In this document: positions 8,773 through 17,884 of the stretch, in pieces
Layout: each line of letters opens with the position of its first letter
Numbering within the stretch: the stretch's first letter is position 1
NCBI GenBank assembly: GCA_017456145.1
Contig: JAFTJZ010000030.1
Location: forward strand, 1-64,000
Length of the DNA stretch: 64,000 nucleotides
Reading direction: 5' to 3'
Source: Clostridia bacterium
GTDB taxonomy: Bacteria; Bacillota; Clostridia; Oscillospirales; CAG-272
Translations under genes and position numbers: made by a program
Notes under the pieces: model-generated
Databases searched by the model: none
The model's input: only the letters and a program-made list of their open reading frames with translations
Told to the model about the DNA's origin: nothing

Positions 8773-9510
8773 ATGTTATTGCTTCGTACTTATAAAAAGT
8801 ATTGGTGGGTTGTGGCACTGCTCCTCCCCGTCTTTGCCATTCTGACGCGCGTTTGGGAGCCATCGTCGCTCATCATGCCCTATCCAAGAAACGGCTATCT
8901 TGCCTATTTAGAGTTGTTTTTGCCCATGCTGCTATTGGTTCCCATCTCGATGATGCTGTTTGATCGCTACGAAATCGAGCTGGCGCTGGTATGTGGTGTG
9001 TCCACTGCCAAGCTGATGCTGCAACGCGTGCTGGCGCTCGTCAGCTACGCCTACGGTGTCCTTGCTCTGTTCGTGCTCATCTTTCGCTACACCCCTTATG
9101 TCCCTGATCCGAGTGCAAAGCTGATCTTTCCCATCGTCATCCCCGAGGGGTATCGGTGGTATATGCTGGCCTCTCTTGCCGTTACGCTGCTGTTCTTCAC
9201 CGCGCTGTTTCTGTTCTTCCGCGTGGCAACGCGCAACTGCTATCTGCCCGTGGGGCTTGGGTTGTTCGTCTTTCTGTTCTTCAAGGAGCAATCGCAAGAC
9301 ATTCAGACGGCAGCGCTGGAACCTGAGCACGCCCTGTTTGACCCCTTTATATCCGGCTATTTTCTGGGGGACAGCGTGCCCGCATCGCTCTCGCTTCCCC
9401 ACCTTTGGACGCTCAACCGCTTGTTCTTCTTACTGCTTGGGCTGTTTCTCTTGGTGGCAACCTACCTGCTGCTTCGCCGTGAAAAGCTGCATGAGGGCTT
9501 TGGCGAATGA
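8773..9510 (+). CDS. ABC transporter permease, second subunit
   Basis: 245 aa. The ATG at 8773 sits 8 nt after AGAGGAG; an in-frame GTG at 8764 lies inside that ribosome site and is unlikely. About six hydrophobic segments are visible (for example YWWVVALLLPVFAIL, LFLPMLLLVPISMMLF and a C-terminal LFFLLLGLFLLVATYLLL). It pairs with the preceding permease and the ATPase 39 bp downstream. It shows no clear similarity to the first subunit, so the transporter is probably a heterodimeric membrane unit with one ATPase type. Confidence 0.78.
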   Translation: MLLLRTYKKYWWVVALLLPVFAILTRVWEPSSLIMPYPRNGYLAYLELFLPMLLLVPISMMLFDRYEIELALVCGVSTAKLMLQRVLALVSYAYGVLALFVLIFRYTPYVPDPSAKLIFPIVIPEGYRWYMLASLAVTLLFFTALFLFFRVATRNCYLPVGLGLFVFLFFKEQSQDIQTAALEPEHALFDPFISGYFLGDSVPASLSLPHLWTLNRLFFLLLGLFLLVATYLLLRREKLHEGFGE

Positions 9511-9549
9511 TCAATCAAAACAATAATGAAAAATTTTGGAGGAAACATC

Positions 9550-10428
9550 ATGAATATCGAAATTAAGAATTTGACGAAGGTTTATCCGCTTGGCAAAAAG
9601 AAGGCGCTGGATGGCGTGAATATCACCATCGACAAGGGCATTTTCGGTCTGATCGGCAGAAACGGTGCCGGTAAAACCACCCTGATGCGCATTTTGGCGA
9701 CCATTATGCAGGCCACCGAGGGAGAAATTTACTTTGACGGTAAGGAGCTGAATGCCAACAAAGAGGCCTTCCGCACCTCACTTGGCTATCTGCCGCAAAG
9801 CACCAAACTGATGCCCGCCTTGAATATCGTGGAGTTTTTGGACTACGTTTGCATCATGAAGGGCATCAAGGACAAAAACGAGCGCCGTGAACGCATCACT
9901 GCTGCCATTGAGACGGTCGGACTTGTTGGCGAGGAAAAGAAGCTACTGCGCGCCTATTCGGGCGGAATGCTGCGCCGTGCGGGCATTGCCCAGGTGCTGA
10001 TTGGGGATCCGCAGGTACTAATCATCGACGAGCCCACAACCGGCCTTGACCCGGAGGAACGCCTGTATTTCCTCAATCTGCTTTCCAAGATCGCCCGTGA
10101 GCGCACCATCATCTTCTCCACGCACATCACCGCCGACATTGAGCATTTGTGTCAGGACATCTGCGTGCTGGAGAAGGGACAGGTCAAATATCTCGGTAAA
10201 AAAGGCGAATTTATCTCGCGCATCGAGGGCAAGCTGTGGGAGCATAACGGTACGCCCGAGGACGAAGAGCTGCTTCGCAATAAGAGCGTGGTCACCTCGG
10301 TGGCATACGTGAACGGCGCACCGTGCGTACGCTACGTATCCGACGCGCCTATACTCCTTGGCAGCACCGCCATCACCGCGACACTTGAAGATGCTTACAT
10401 TTATGCCCTTGGTGGGGTAAAACGATAA
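9550..10428 (+). CDS. ABC transporter ATP-binding protein
   Basis: 292 aa; GGAGGAA lies 7 nt before the chosen ATG. Walker A is GRNGAGKTT, the signature is YSGGM followed by LRRAGIAQ (the usual first Leu is Tyr), Walker B is VLIIDEPTTGLD, and the switch His is in STHITADIE. The last 70 residues form a C-terminal extension as in ABC-2 exporters. It belongs to the operon starting at 7882 and should power the two permeases. Confidence 0.93.
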   Translation: MNIEIKNLTKVYPLGKKKALDGVNITIDKGIFGLIGRNGAGKTTLMRILATIMQATEGEIYFDGKELNANKEAFRTSLGYLPQSTKLMPALNIVEFLDYVCIMKGIKDKNERRERITAAIETVGLVGEEKKLLRAYSGGMLRRAGIAQVLIGDPQVLIIDEPTTGLDPEERLYFLNLLSKIARERTIIFSTHITADIEHLCQDICVLEKGQVKYLGKKGEFISRIEGKLWEHNGTPEDEELLRNKSVVTSVAYVNGAPCVRYVSDAPILLGSTAITATLEDAYIYALGGVKR

Positions 10429-10447
10429 AAAATTGGAGGAAATTATC

Positions 10448-11032
10448 ATGAAAAAATTATGTTTAGCTTTACTTATCTTTGCCATCCTTCTGAGTATGCT
10501 TATGGGATGTAACGATGGAACGAAACAACCGGAGGACACCGACGATCCATCCTCTGATGAACAACTGTTACCGAATAAAGAACTTTTGCAAGATGTGAAT
10601 TTCGTGTTTGACGCGTTGCCTGCTGCCGATGTGGAAAAGGCGGTCGTGATCAAGCTTTGGGAGCACGAGAGTGCAAGGCAGGTGGCGCAGATCACGCTGA
10701 CCTCTGATCAGAACGCCGAGCAAGTGAATGAAATTGAGCGGCGTTGGTTGGCAGTCGTTAACGGTTCGTTTCCACAAGCATCTGAGGATCAGGTGTTTTT
10801 AACCAGTGCATACCGTGCGGAAGTATATTTCTACGGCTTCACCCCCAGCAAGATAGGTTCGATGCAAGGGTTTCGCTATATGCCGGATTATGACATTGAC
10901 ATCTGGGCATTTGCCAACGGCGACGATGCGCTTTATCCTCTGTTTTTTGGCGGAATTTCTGAACTGACAACGTATGTCAACGAAATTATGGAAAAACGCA
11001 TGGACACTGACTTTAGCGATCTGCAAAAATAA
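10448..11032 (+). CDS. Small lipoprotein, last gene of the ABC operon
   Basis: 194 aa from the ATG 9 nt after TTGGAGG. SpII signal with lipobox LMGC, then a short acidic linker. The remaining ~160 residues are soluble, with alternating beta-like stretches (DVNFVFDALP, AVVIKLWEHES, YRAEVYFYGF). It is only 19 bp behind the ATPase, so it is probably co-expressed with the transporter and may be its extracytoplasmic partner. It does not share the DYDNENE linker of the neighbouring lipoprotein family and is not one of them. Family not recognised. Confidence 0.78.
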   Translation: MKKLCLALLIFAILLSMLMGCNDGTKQPEDTDDPSSDEQLLPNKELLQDVNFVFDALPAADVEKAVVIKLWEHESARQVAQITLTSDQNAEQVNEIERRWLAVVNGSFPQASEDQVFLTSAYRAEVYFYGFTPSKIGSMQGFRYMPDYDIDIWAFANGDDALYPLFFGGISELTTYVNEIMEKRMDTDFSDLQK

Positions 11033-11058
11033 ATGCTTGGATATAAGGAGAACATCCC

Positions 11059-11889
11059 ATGAAAAAAATACTTACCCTTACCCTCGCCATCCTACTCTGC
11101 TTGACAACCATTGTAGGCTGCAACACGCCCGAAACGCCGCAAACACAGGATGACACAAACACCCCCGAACCCCGGGAGGACGTCATCGAAGATTACGACA
11201 ACGAAAATGAAATCGAAATCGGCGGAGAGCAATCCGAGGCTACCAACACCGTGGGCAAATTCGTCGTCAAGGATAGAACCTACGATTATCAAGGCAACAA
11301 CGTTACCATTTTAACGCTGGAGAATCAATCGGATGTAAACTGCACCGTGACCATCCATGCGAAATTTTTGAACGCGTACGGAATCGTGCTGAAAACAGAA
11401 ACTCAGAGCTTCGAGGGCTTCCCCGCCGGCTGGCAGAATTATTTTGTCTTTATGCCTGAGATGAAGTATGATACCATGGAATACACTCTGGAGATTGAAC
11501 AGTACACGGGAGAGATGTACTTCACTTCAACGTCGGGATTTGTCTTAGGGGAAGTATATGAAATCGGGATGCCTCTTTATGAAAAAATGGCGATTGGGGA
11601 TTATGAAAAATATAGCACCATATGTGCCAGATTTGTTCCTACAGGACTGCCGAAAACACCGTACCTCAAGAGACTGATCCATGTCGTTTTTGACAACACA
11701 GGAGAGATTGCCGAGATACACACACAAAGGGGACCATTTTACAGCGAAGACGACGGAAAAACAGGAGGGCTGGATGTTATTGTATACACTCCGCCCGTCG
11801 CTACAATGGACCCGTTGGACTGGCCGGAGGAACTGGATGGTGGAGTTACGGGAATCGTCGGCATACTACAAGACGAAATGATTGAATGA
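11059..11889 (+). CDS. Tandem lipoprotein paralogue 1
   Basis: 276 aa, ATG start behind ATAAGGAGAA. SpII signal (lipobox TIVGC), family linker with DVIEDYDNENEIEIGGEQ, and the Ig-like core with GNNVTILTLENQS and GFPAGWQNYFVF. Compared with its sisters it lacks the ~6-residue segment ending EHTN before TVGKFV. The C-terminus DWPEELDGGVTGIVGILQDEMIE is shared with copy 2 down to the nucleotide level. First of six copies spaced 13-38 bp apart, probably one transcript. Extracellular face, ligand unknown. Confidence 0.88.
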   Translation: MKKILTLTLAILLCLTTIVGCNTPETPQTQDDTNTPEPREDVIEDYDNENEIEIGGEQSEATNTVGKFVVKDRTYDYQGNNVTILTLENQSDVNCTVTIHAKFLNAYGIVLKTETQSFEGFPAGWQNYFVFMPEMKYDTMEYTLEIEQYTGEMYFTSTSGFVLGEVYEIGMPLYEKMAIGDYEKYSTICARFVPTGLPKTPYLKRLIHVVFDNTGEIAEIHTQRGPFYSEDDGKTGGLDVIVYTPPVATMDPLDWPEELDGGVTGIVGILQDEMIE

Positions 11890-11916
11890 GTTTTTGGAGC
11901 GAAAGGAGAACGCATC

Positions 11917-12741
11917 GTGAAAAGATTACTTACCCTTGCCCTTGCCCTGTTACTCTGTCTGAGCGTATTCGCAGGGTGCAACACGCCTCAAACACCGCAA
12001 ACGCCGGATGAAACGAACACCCCCGAACCCCCGGAGGATGTCATCGATGATTACGACAACGAAAATGAAATCGAGATCGGCGGAGAGCAGCCCGAGGCAG
12101 GTTCCGAGCACACCAACACCATAGGCAAATTCGTCGCCAAAGATAAAACCTACGATTATCAGGGCAACAACGTTACTATCCTAACGCTGGAAAACCAATC
12201 CGAGGCCAACTGCACCGTGACCATCCATGCGAAATTTTTGAACGCGTACGGAATCGTGTTGAAAACAGAAACCCAAAGCTTTGAGGGCTTCCCCGCCGGC
12301 TGGCAGAACCATTTTGTCTTTATGCCTCAAATACAGTATGATGCAATGGAGTACACCCTGGACGTGAAACAGTACACGGGGGAGATGTACTTTACTGTGG
12401 ATTCCCATAACACACTCACAGAAGTATATGAAGACAAAATTCCTCTCCCCCAAACATTGGCTCAAAGAGATTATGAAAAATATAGCAGCATTTTAGCAAA
12501 ATTTGATGGAATAATGCCGGAAACACCATACCTCAAGAGGCTGGTCTCTGTCGTTTTTGATAACAACGGAGAGATTGCTGTGATAAACACACAAAGAGGA
12601 CAACTTTCCGGTGGAGGATATTATCAAGTTCTTGTATACGCTCCGTCCGTTCCTACAAAGGAACCGTTGGACTGGCCGGAGGAACTGGATGGTGGTGTTA
12701 CGGGAATCGTCGGCATACTACAAGACGAAATGATTGAATGA
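11917..12741 (+). CDS. Tandem lipoprotein paralogue 2
   Basis: 274 aa with a GTG start (GTGAAAAGATTACTT), 6 nt after AAAGGAGAA. SpII signal with lipobox VFAGC; linker DVIDDYDNENE. Its core uses the NAYGIV variant together with QIQYDAMEYTLDVKQ, a combination not found in copies 1 and 3. The stretch after YFT (VDSHNTLTEVYEDK) is the most divergent of the set. Same exported location and fold as the other copies. Confidence 0.88.
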   Translation: MKRLLTLALALLLCLSVFAGCNTPQTPQTPDETNTPEPPEDVIDDYDNENEIEIGGEQPEAGSEHTNTIGKFVAKDKTYDYQGNNVTILTLENQSEANCTVTIHAKFLNAYGIVLKTETQSFEGFPAGWQNHFVFMPQIQYDAMEYTLDVKQYTGEMYFTVDSHNTLTEVYEDKIPLPQTLAQRDYEKYSSILAKFDGIMPETPYLKRLVSVVFDNNGEIAVINTQRGQLSGGGYYQVLVYAPSVPTKEPLDWPEELDGGVTGIVGILQDEMIE

Positions 12742-12768
12742 GTTTTTGGAGTGAAAGGAGACCACATT

Positions 12769-13596
12769 GTGAAAAGATTACTTACCCTCACCCTTGCCAT
12801 TCTGCTCTGTCTGACAATCTTTGTAGGCTGCAACACGCCTCAAACACCGCAAACACCGGATGACACGAACACCCCCGAACCCCCGGAGGATGTCATCGAA
12901 GATTACGACAACGAAAATGAAATCGAGATCGGCGGAGAGCAATCCGAGGCAGGGTTTGAGCACACCAACACCATAGGCAAATTCGTCGCCAAGGATAGAA
13001 CCTACGATTATCAAGGCAACAACGTTACCATTCTAACGCTGGAAAACCAATCCGAGGCCAACTGCACCGTGACCATCCATGCGGAATTTTTGAGCGCGGA
13101 CGGAACCGTACTGAAAACGGAAACCCAGAGTTTTGAGGGCTTCCCTGCCGGCTGGCAGAACTATTTTGTCTTTATGCCGCAAATGAAGTATGATACCATG
13201 GAATACACTCTAGAGATTGAACAGTACACGGGAGAAATGTACTTTACTTCAACGTCGGGACACGTCTTGGGAGATATATATGAAATCGGGGTGCCTCTTC
13301 GTGAAAAAATGGCAATTGGGGATTATGAAAAATATAGCAGCATTTCTGCCAAATTTGATGCTGTTGACATGCCGGAAACACCATACTACAAGATACTGGT
13401 CTCTATCGTTTTTGACAACACCGGAGAGATTGCTAATATACACACACAACATGGATCATTTTGGGGTGAAGGTCATTTTAATGATATTGTATACACTCCG
13501 CCCGTCCCTACAAAGGAACCGTTGGACTGGCCGGAGGAACTGGATGGTGGAGTTACGGGAATCGTCGGTATACTACAAGCCGAACTTATTGAATGA
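12769..13596 (+). CDS. Tandem lipoprotein paralogue 3
   Basis: 275 aa. The GTG at 12769 is chosen by alignment with copy 2 (GTGAAAAGATTACTTACC) and by AAAGGAG 8 nt before it; an upstream in-frame GTG (12751) overlaps the ribosome site. Lipobox IFVGC. The core carries the alternative SADGTV block with QMKYDTMEYTLEIEQ, and the following block (IGVPLREKMAIGDYEKY) resembles copy 1 rather than copy 2. Confidence 0.87.
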   Translation: MKRLLTLTLAILLCLTIFVGCNTPQTPQTPDDTNTPEPPEDVIEDYDNENEIEIGGEQSEAGFEHTNTIGKFVAKDRTYDYQGNNVTILTLENQSEANCTVTIHAEFLSADGTVLKTETQSFEGFPAGWQNYFVFMPQMKYDTMEYTLEIEQYTGEMYFTSTSGHVLGDIYEIGVPLREKMAIGDYEKYSSISAKFDAVDMPETPYYKILVSIVFDNTGEIANIHTQHGSFWGEGHFNDIVYTPPVPTKEPLDWPEELDGGVTGIVGILQAELIE

Positions 13597-13622
13597 ATTT
13601 TTGAAGTGGAAGGAGAACTATC

Positions 13623-14459
13623 ATGAAAAAAGCATTTACCTTTACCCTCGCCATCCTACTTTGTCTGAGCGTATTCGCAGGGTGCAACACGCCCCAAACA
13701 CCGCAAACATCGGATGACACGAACACCCCCGAACCCCCGGAGGACGTCATTGATGATTACGACAACGAAAATGAAATCGAGATCGGCGGAGAGCAACCCG
13801 AGGCAGGTTCCGAGCACACCAACACCGTAGGAAAATTCGTTGCCAAGGATAAAACCTATACTTACCAAGGCAACAACGTTACTATCCTAACGCTGGAAAA
13901 CCAATCCGAGGCCAACTGCACCGTGACCATCCATGCGAAATTTTTGAACGCGTACGGAATCGTTTTGAAAACGGAAACCCAAAGCTTTGAAGGTTTCCCC
14001 GCCGGCTGGCAGAACTATTTTGTCTTTATGCCTGAAATGAAGTATGATATCATGGAATATACTTTGGAGATTGAAGAGTACACGGGGGAGATGTACTTCA
14101 CTTCAACATCGGGATATGTCTTAGATAAGATATATGAAGACAAAGGGTGTCTCCAACAAACATTGGCTCAAGGAGATTATGACAAATATAGCAACATTCT
14201 GGCAAAATTTGTTTCTGTTGGAATGCCGAAAACACCATACCTCAAAAGACGGGTCGCTGTCGTTTTTGATAACACCGGAGAGATTGCCGCGATAAGCACA
14301 CAAAGGGGATCATTTTACAGTGAATCCGGTGAAGGATATTTTGATATTTTTGTATACGCTCCGCCCGTCCCTACAAAGGAACCGTTAGACTGGCCGGAGG
14401 AACTGGACGGCGGGGGGACGGCAATCGTCGGTATACGACCAGACGAAGAAACTTATTGA
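13623..14459 (+). CDS. Tandem lipoprotein paralogue 4
   Basis: 278 aa, ATG start, AAGGAGAA ribosome site. Lipobox VFAGC. NAYGIV block with EMKYDIMEYTLEIEE, then a divergent YEDKGCLQQTLAQ segment with an extra cysteine. The normally invariant C-terminus GGVTGIVGILQ is altered to GGGTAIVGIRP and the last residues are DEETY. The coding frame stays open, so it is not a pseudogene, but this end may be drifting. Confidence 0.86.
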   Translation: MKKAFTFTLAILLCLSVFAGCNTPQTPQTSDDTNTPEPPEDVIDDYDNENEIEIGGEQPEAGSEHTNTVGKFVAKDKTYTYQGNNVTILTLENQSEANCTVTIHAKFLNAYGIVLKTETQSFEGFPAGWQNYFVFMPEMKYDIMEYTLEIEEYTGEMYFTSTSGYVLDKIYEDKGCLQQTLAQGDYDKYSNILAKFVSVGMPKTPYLKRRVAVVFDNTGEIAAISTQRGSFYSESGEGYFDIFVYAPPVPTKEPLDWPEELDGGGTAIVGIRPDEETY

Positions 14460-14490
14460 ATGAATTTTCGGAGTGAAAGGAGAACACATT

Positions 14491-15330
14491 GTGAAAAGAT
14501 TACTTACCCTTACCCTCGCCATCCTACTCTGCCTGACAACCTTCGCAGGCTGCAACACGCCACAAACACCGCAAACGCCGGATGACACGAACACTCCCGA
14601 ACCCCCGGAGGACGTCATCGATGATTACGACAACGAAAATGAAATCGAGATCGGCGGAGAGCAACCCGAGGCAGGTTCCGAGCACACCAACACCGTAGGA
14701 AAATTCGTTGCCAAGGACAAAACCTACGATTATCAAGGCAACAACGTTACTATCCTAACGTTGGAAAACCATTCCGAGGCCAACTGCACCGTGACCATCC
14801 ATGCGAAATTTTTGAACGCATACGGAATCGTGCTGAAAACAGAAACCCAGAGCTTTGAGGGTTTCCCCGCCGGTTGGCAGAACTATTTTGTCTTTATACC
14901 TGAAATGAAGTATGATACCATGGAATACACTCTGGACGTGAAACAGTACACGGGGGAGATGTACTTCTCTTCAATATCGGGATATGTCTTGGGGAAGATA
15001 TATGAAGCCAAATGGTGTGTCCCCCAAGCATTGGCTCATGGAGATTATGAAAAATATAGCGTCATTGCGTCAAAATTTGATGCTGTTGAAATGCCGAAAA
15101 CACCATACTACAAGAGACTGGTCTCTGTCATTTTTGATAACACCGGAGAGATTGCCGTGATACACACACAACATGGATCATTTTCCTGTGAATACGGTGA
15201 AGAAGGATATTATAATGTTCTTGTATATGCTCCACCTGTGCTTACAAAAGAACCTTTGGACTGGCCGGAGGAATTGGACGGTGGAGTTACGGGAATCGTT
15301 GGCGTACGACAAGCCGAAATGATTGAATGA
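14491..15330 (+). CDS. Tandem lipoprotein paralogue 5
   Basis: 279 aa, GTG start chosen by alignment with copies 2, 3 and 6. Lipobox TFAGC. NAYGIV block joined to IPEMKYDTMEYTLDVKQ, a hybrid of the two block types seen elsewhere. YEAKWCVPQALAHG carries a cysteine at the position used in copy 4. C-terminus GGVTGIVGVRQAEMIE. Confidence 0.87.
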   Translation: MKRLLTLTLAILLCLTTFAGCNTPQTPQTPDDTNTPEPPEDVIDDYDNENEIEIGGEQPEAGSEHTNTVGKFVAKDKTYDYQGNNVTILTLENHSEANCTVTIHAKFLNAYGIVLKTETQSFEGFPAGWQNYFVFIPEMKYDTMEYTLDVKQYTGEMYFSSISGYVLGKIYEAKWCVPQALAHGDYEKYSVIASKFDAVEMPKTPYYKRLVSVIFDNTGEIAVIHTQHGSFSCEYGEEGYYNVLVYAPPVLTKEPLDWPEELDGGVTGIVGVRQAEMIE

Positions 15331-15356
15331 GTTTTGGAGTGAAAGGAGACCACATT

Positions 15357-16184
15357 GTGAAAAGATTACTTACCCTCACCCTCGCCATCCTACTTTGTCT
15401 GAGTGTATTCGTAGGCTGCAACACGCCCCAAACACCGCAAACACCGGATGACACGAACACCCCCGAACCCCCGGAGGATGTCATTGAAGATTACGACAAC
15501 GAAAATGAAATCGAGATCGGCGGAGAGCAGCCCGAGGCAGATCCCGAGCACACCAGCACCGTAGGCAAATTCGTTGCCAAGGATAAAACCTACGATTATC
15601 AGGGCAACAACGTTACTATCCTAACGTTGGAAAACCAATCCGAGGCCAACTGCACCGTGACCATCCATGCGAAATTTTTGAGCGCGGACGGAACCGTACT
15701 GAAAACGGAAACCCAGAGCTTTGAGGGTTTCCCTGCCGGCTGGCAGAACTATTTTGTCTTTATGCCTCAAATACAGTATGATGCAATGGAGTACACCCTG
15801 GACGTAAAACAGTACACGGGAGTGATGTACTTTACTTCAACGTCGGGACATGTCTTAGGGGATATATATGAAACCAAAGGGCCTCTCCCCCAAACATTGG
15901 CTCAAAGAGATTATGAAAAATATAGCTGCGTTAAGGCAAAATTTGATGCAGTTGAAATGCCGAAAACACCGTATCTCAAAAGACTGGTCTCTGTCGTTTT
16001 TGATAACACCGGAGAGATTGCCGTGATAAAAACACAAAGTGGACCATATTCGGGTGAAGGATATTTTAATATTCTTGTATACGCTCCGCCCGTCCCTACA
16101 AAGGAACCGTTGGACTGGCCGGAGGAACTGGACGGTGGAGTTACGGGAATCGTCGGCATACTGCAAGCCGAACTTATTGAATGA
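15357..16184 (+). CDS. Tandem lipoprotein paralogue 6
   Basis: 275 aa, GTG start by alignment, AAAGGAG 8 nt upstream; an ATG at 15327 overlaps the end of copy 5 and is unlikely. Lipobox VFVGC. SADGTV block with QIQYDAMEYTLDVKQ; the later block HVLGDIYETKGPLPQTLAQRDYEKY mixes copy 3 and copy 2 sequence. C-terminus as in copy 3 (GILQAELIE). Last member of the array. Confidence 0.87.
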   Translation: MKRLLTLTLAILLCLSVFVGCNTPQTPQTPDDTNTPEPPEDVIEDYDNENEIEIGGEQPEADPEHTSTVGKFVAKDKTYDYQGNNVTILTLENQSEANCTVTIHAKFLSADGTVLKTETQSFEGFPAGWQNYFVFMPQIQYDAMEYTLDVKQYTGVMYFTSTSGHVLGDIYETKGPLPQTLAQRDYEKYSCVKAKFDAVEMPKTPYLKRLVSVVFDNTGEIAVIKTQSGPYSGEGYFNILVYAPPVPTKEPLDWPEELDGGVTGIVGILQAELIE

Positions 16185-16231
16185 ATTTTTGAAGTGAAAG
16201 GAAGGGAAATTTGCTGCGTCAATAAACAATC

Positions 16232-16275
16232 CGGACAACGGAACAATCTGATTAAACCGTTCGCTGAATTGTCCG
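16232..16275 (+). terminator. Weak hairpin after the lipoprotein array
   Basis: CGGACAA (16232-16238) pairs with TTGTCCG (16269-16275). A T-rich but interrupted stretch follows. It is the first hairpin after copy 6 and a possible terminator, but not a strong one. The rest of 16185-16407 shows nothing else. Confidence 0.35.
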
Positions 16276-16407
16276 TTTGTACTCTTTGTCGGCACAAAAA
16301 AAACTTGTGAAACGCAAAGAGTTTGAAGAATATATCAGTGAAAAGGTCTTCATTTGAGTCTATTTGTAAAAATTTACAAACATTTGAAGGAAATTTTAAT
16401 AAACCGC

Positions 16408-16436
16408 TTGAGAAAAAGAGCATTTTGTGTTATAAT
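16408..16436 (+). promoter_or_regulatory. Promoter of ychF
   Basis: TTGAGA (16408-16413) and TATAAT (16431-16436) with a 17-bp spacer and TGT before the -10 (extended). An 11-nt inverted repeat (GAAAAAGAGCA/TGCTCTTTTTC) brackets the -10 and start region and may be a regulatory site. Confidence 0.75.
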
Positions 16437-16502
16437 CATTATATAGCAGAGTGCTCTTTTTCTCTCTGCGAAAATGGAAAAATCAAAGGAGAAATAAATA
16501 AA

Positions 16503-17597
16503 ATGAAATTAGGTATCGTCGGTTTGCCCAACGTCGGCAAGAGCACGCTGTTCAACGCGCTGACCAGCGCGGGCGCGGAGAGCGCCAACTACCCCTTCTG
16601 CACCATTGAGCCCAACGTGGGCGTGGTTGCAGTTCCCGATAGTCGCTTGGACTATTTGACCGCCATGCACTCCCCCAAGAAAACCACCCCCGCTGTCATC
16701 GAATTTGTGGACATCGCAGGATTGGTTCGCGGAGCCTCCAAGGGTGAAGGACTTGGCAACAAATTCCTCTCCCACATCCGCGAGGTTGATGCCATCTTGC
16801 ACGTTGTCCGCTGCTTTGAGGACGACAATATCATTCACGTTGACGGCAAGATCGATCCGCTGCGCGACCTGGAAACCATCAACATGGAGTTGATTTTCTC
16901 CGACATGGAAATGCTGGAGCGCCGTATCGACCGCGCCAACAAGGCACTCAAGGCAGACAAGAGCGTCGCGGCCTCCATCGAGGTATTTCAGCGCGTATAC
17001 GCGGCTCTGGAGGAAGGTCTTTGCGCCCGCACGGTGGAGCTGACCGATGATGAGCGTGCATTGTTCTTTGACACGCCGCTGCTCACCATGAAACCGGTCA
17101 TCTACGTTGCCAACGTCTCCGAGGACGAGGCTGCGTCCGAGCCGACCGACAACGAGGGCTACAACAACCTCAAGGCCTTCGCCGCCAAGGAAAAAGCGCA
17201 GGTCATCCCCGTTTGCGCCGGCATCGAGGCTGAGATCTCCGAGCTGCCCGTCGAGGAAAAACAGATGTTCTTAGAGGATATGGGTATCGTGGAGAGTGGT
17301 CTTGATCGCCTGATCAAGGCAAGCTACTCTTTGCTCGGTCTGATCTCTTTCTTGACCGCAGGCCCCGATGAGGTGCGCGCATGGACCATCGTCAAGGGCA
17401 CAAAGGCCCCCGGCGCCGCCGGTAAGATTCATTCCGACTTTGAACGCGGATTCATCCGCGCCGAGGTCGCAGCCTTTTCCGACCTGGAGCGTCTTGGCAG
17501 CATGAACGCCGTGCGCGAGGCGGGTCTCTACCGCTCTGAGGGAAAGGATTACGTCATGCAGGACGGTGACATTGTCCTGTTCAGATTCAACGTATAA
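16503..17597 (+). CDS. ychF: Redox-regulated ATPase/GTPase YchF (Obg family)
   Basis: 364 aa, the usual YchF length; AAGGAG lies 13 nt before the ATG, and an open frame further upstream has no start signal. The P-loop is GLPNVGKST (residues 7-15), followed by [11 protein letters not shown] and [17 protein letters not shown] (G3). A C-terminal TGS domain includes [16 protein letters not shown] and the near-terminal [18 protein letters not shown]. YchF binds ATP rather than GTP and associates with ribosomes in stress and translation quality control. Single-gene unit with its own promoter. Confidence 0.97.
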   Translation: MKLGIVGLPNVGKSTLFNALTSAGAESANYPFCTIEPNVGVVAVPDSRLDYLTAMHSPKKTTPAVIEFVDIAGLVRGASKGEGLGNKFLSHIREVDAILHVVRCFEDDNIIHVDGKIDPLRDLETINMELIFSDMEMLERRIDRANKALKADKSVAASIEVFQRVYAALEEGLCARTVELTDDERALFFDTPLLTMKPVIYVANVSEDEAASEPTDNEGYNNLKAFAAKEKAQVIPVCAGIEAEISELPVEEKQMFLEDMGIVESGLDRLIKASYSLLGLISFLTAGPDEVRAWTIVKGTKAPGAAGKIHSDFERGFIRAEVAAFSDLERLGSMNAVREAGLYRSEGKDYVMQDGDIVLFRFNV

Positions 17598-17741
17598 CAG
17601 ATGCAAGGCGCGCTGCTCCTTGCCCCCGCCAAAGGAACCTTTCAAAGTTTTCATCGATCTTTCGTATCATTGAGCAATCAAGCATATCGAACTCATGCAG
17701 CCCATATCTCCACATATGCGCGGATAAAGTAAGCATAAACA

Positions 17742-17815
17742 AACGGCAGCAGTCGGTTTGTCTGTCACGCTCTGCGTGATCCTTGCGTTCAGCAAGCAAG
17801 CGTATGCTGCCTTTT
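17742..17815 (+). terminator. Structured terminator-like region after ychF
   Basis: GGCAGCA near 17742 pairs with TGCTGCC (17806-17812), followed by TTTT. Inside lie two smaller stems, CACGC/GCGTG and CTTGC/GCAAG. It lies about 145 bp after the ychF stop. Confidence 0.4.
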
Positions 17816-17884
17816 GAATATCTTTACTACCAAAAATTTTTCCGGGATACTGTATATACTTAATCATTTGATGAGGAACAAATT

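Larger units (their letters stand above)
11059..16184 (+). repeat. Six-copy tandem gene duplication (period about 0.85 kb)
   Basis: Six complete copies of one lipoprotein gene follow each other in the same orientation with nearly identical junctions (stop, then a TTTTTGGAGTGAAAGGAG-like stretch, then GTG or ATG). Signal peptide, linker, core and C-terminus are very similar in DNA. A seventh, older copy stands at 6874-7791 on the other side of the ABC operon. Confidence 0.92.

Noticed and set aside
7882-10428. LolCDE- or bacitracin-type (BceAB) transporter
   Set aside because: The permeases lack the large extracellular domain and FtsX-like repeats of those families; they look like ABC-2 proteins.
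11059-16184. Assembly artefact of one lipoprotein gene repeated six times
   Set aside because: Each copy differs at many positions, in start codon and in spacer length, so they are real separate genes, though array length could still vary by assembly.
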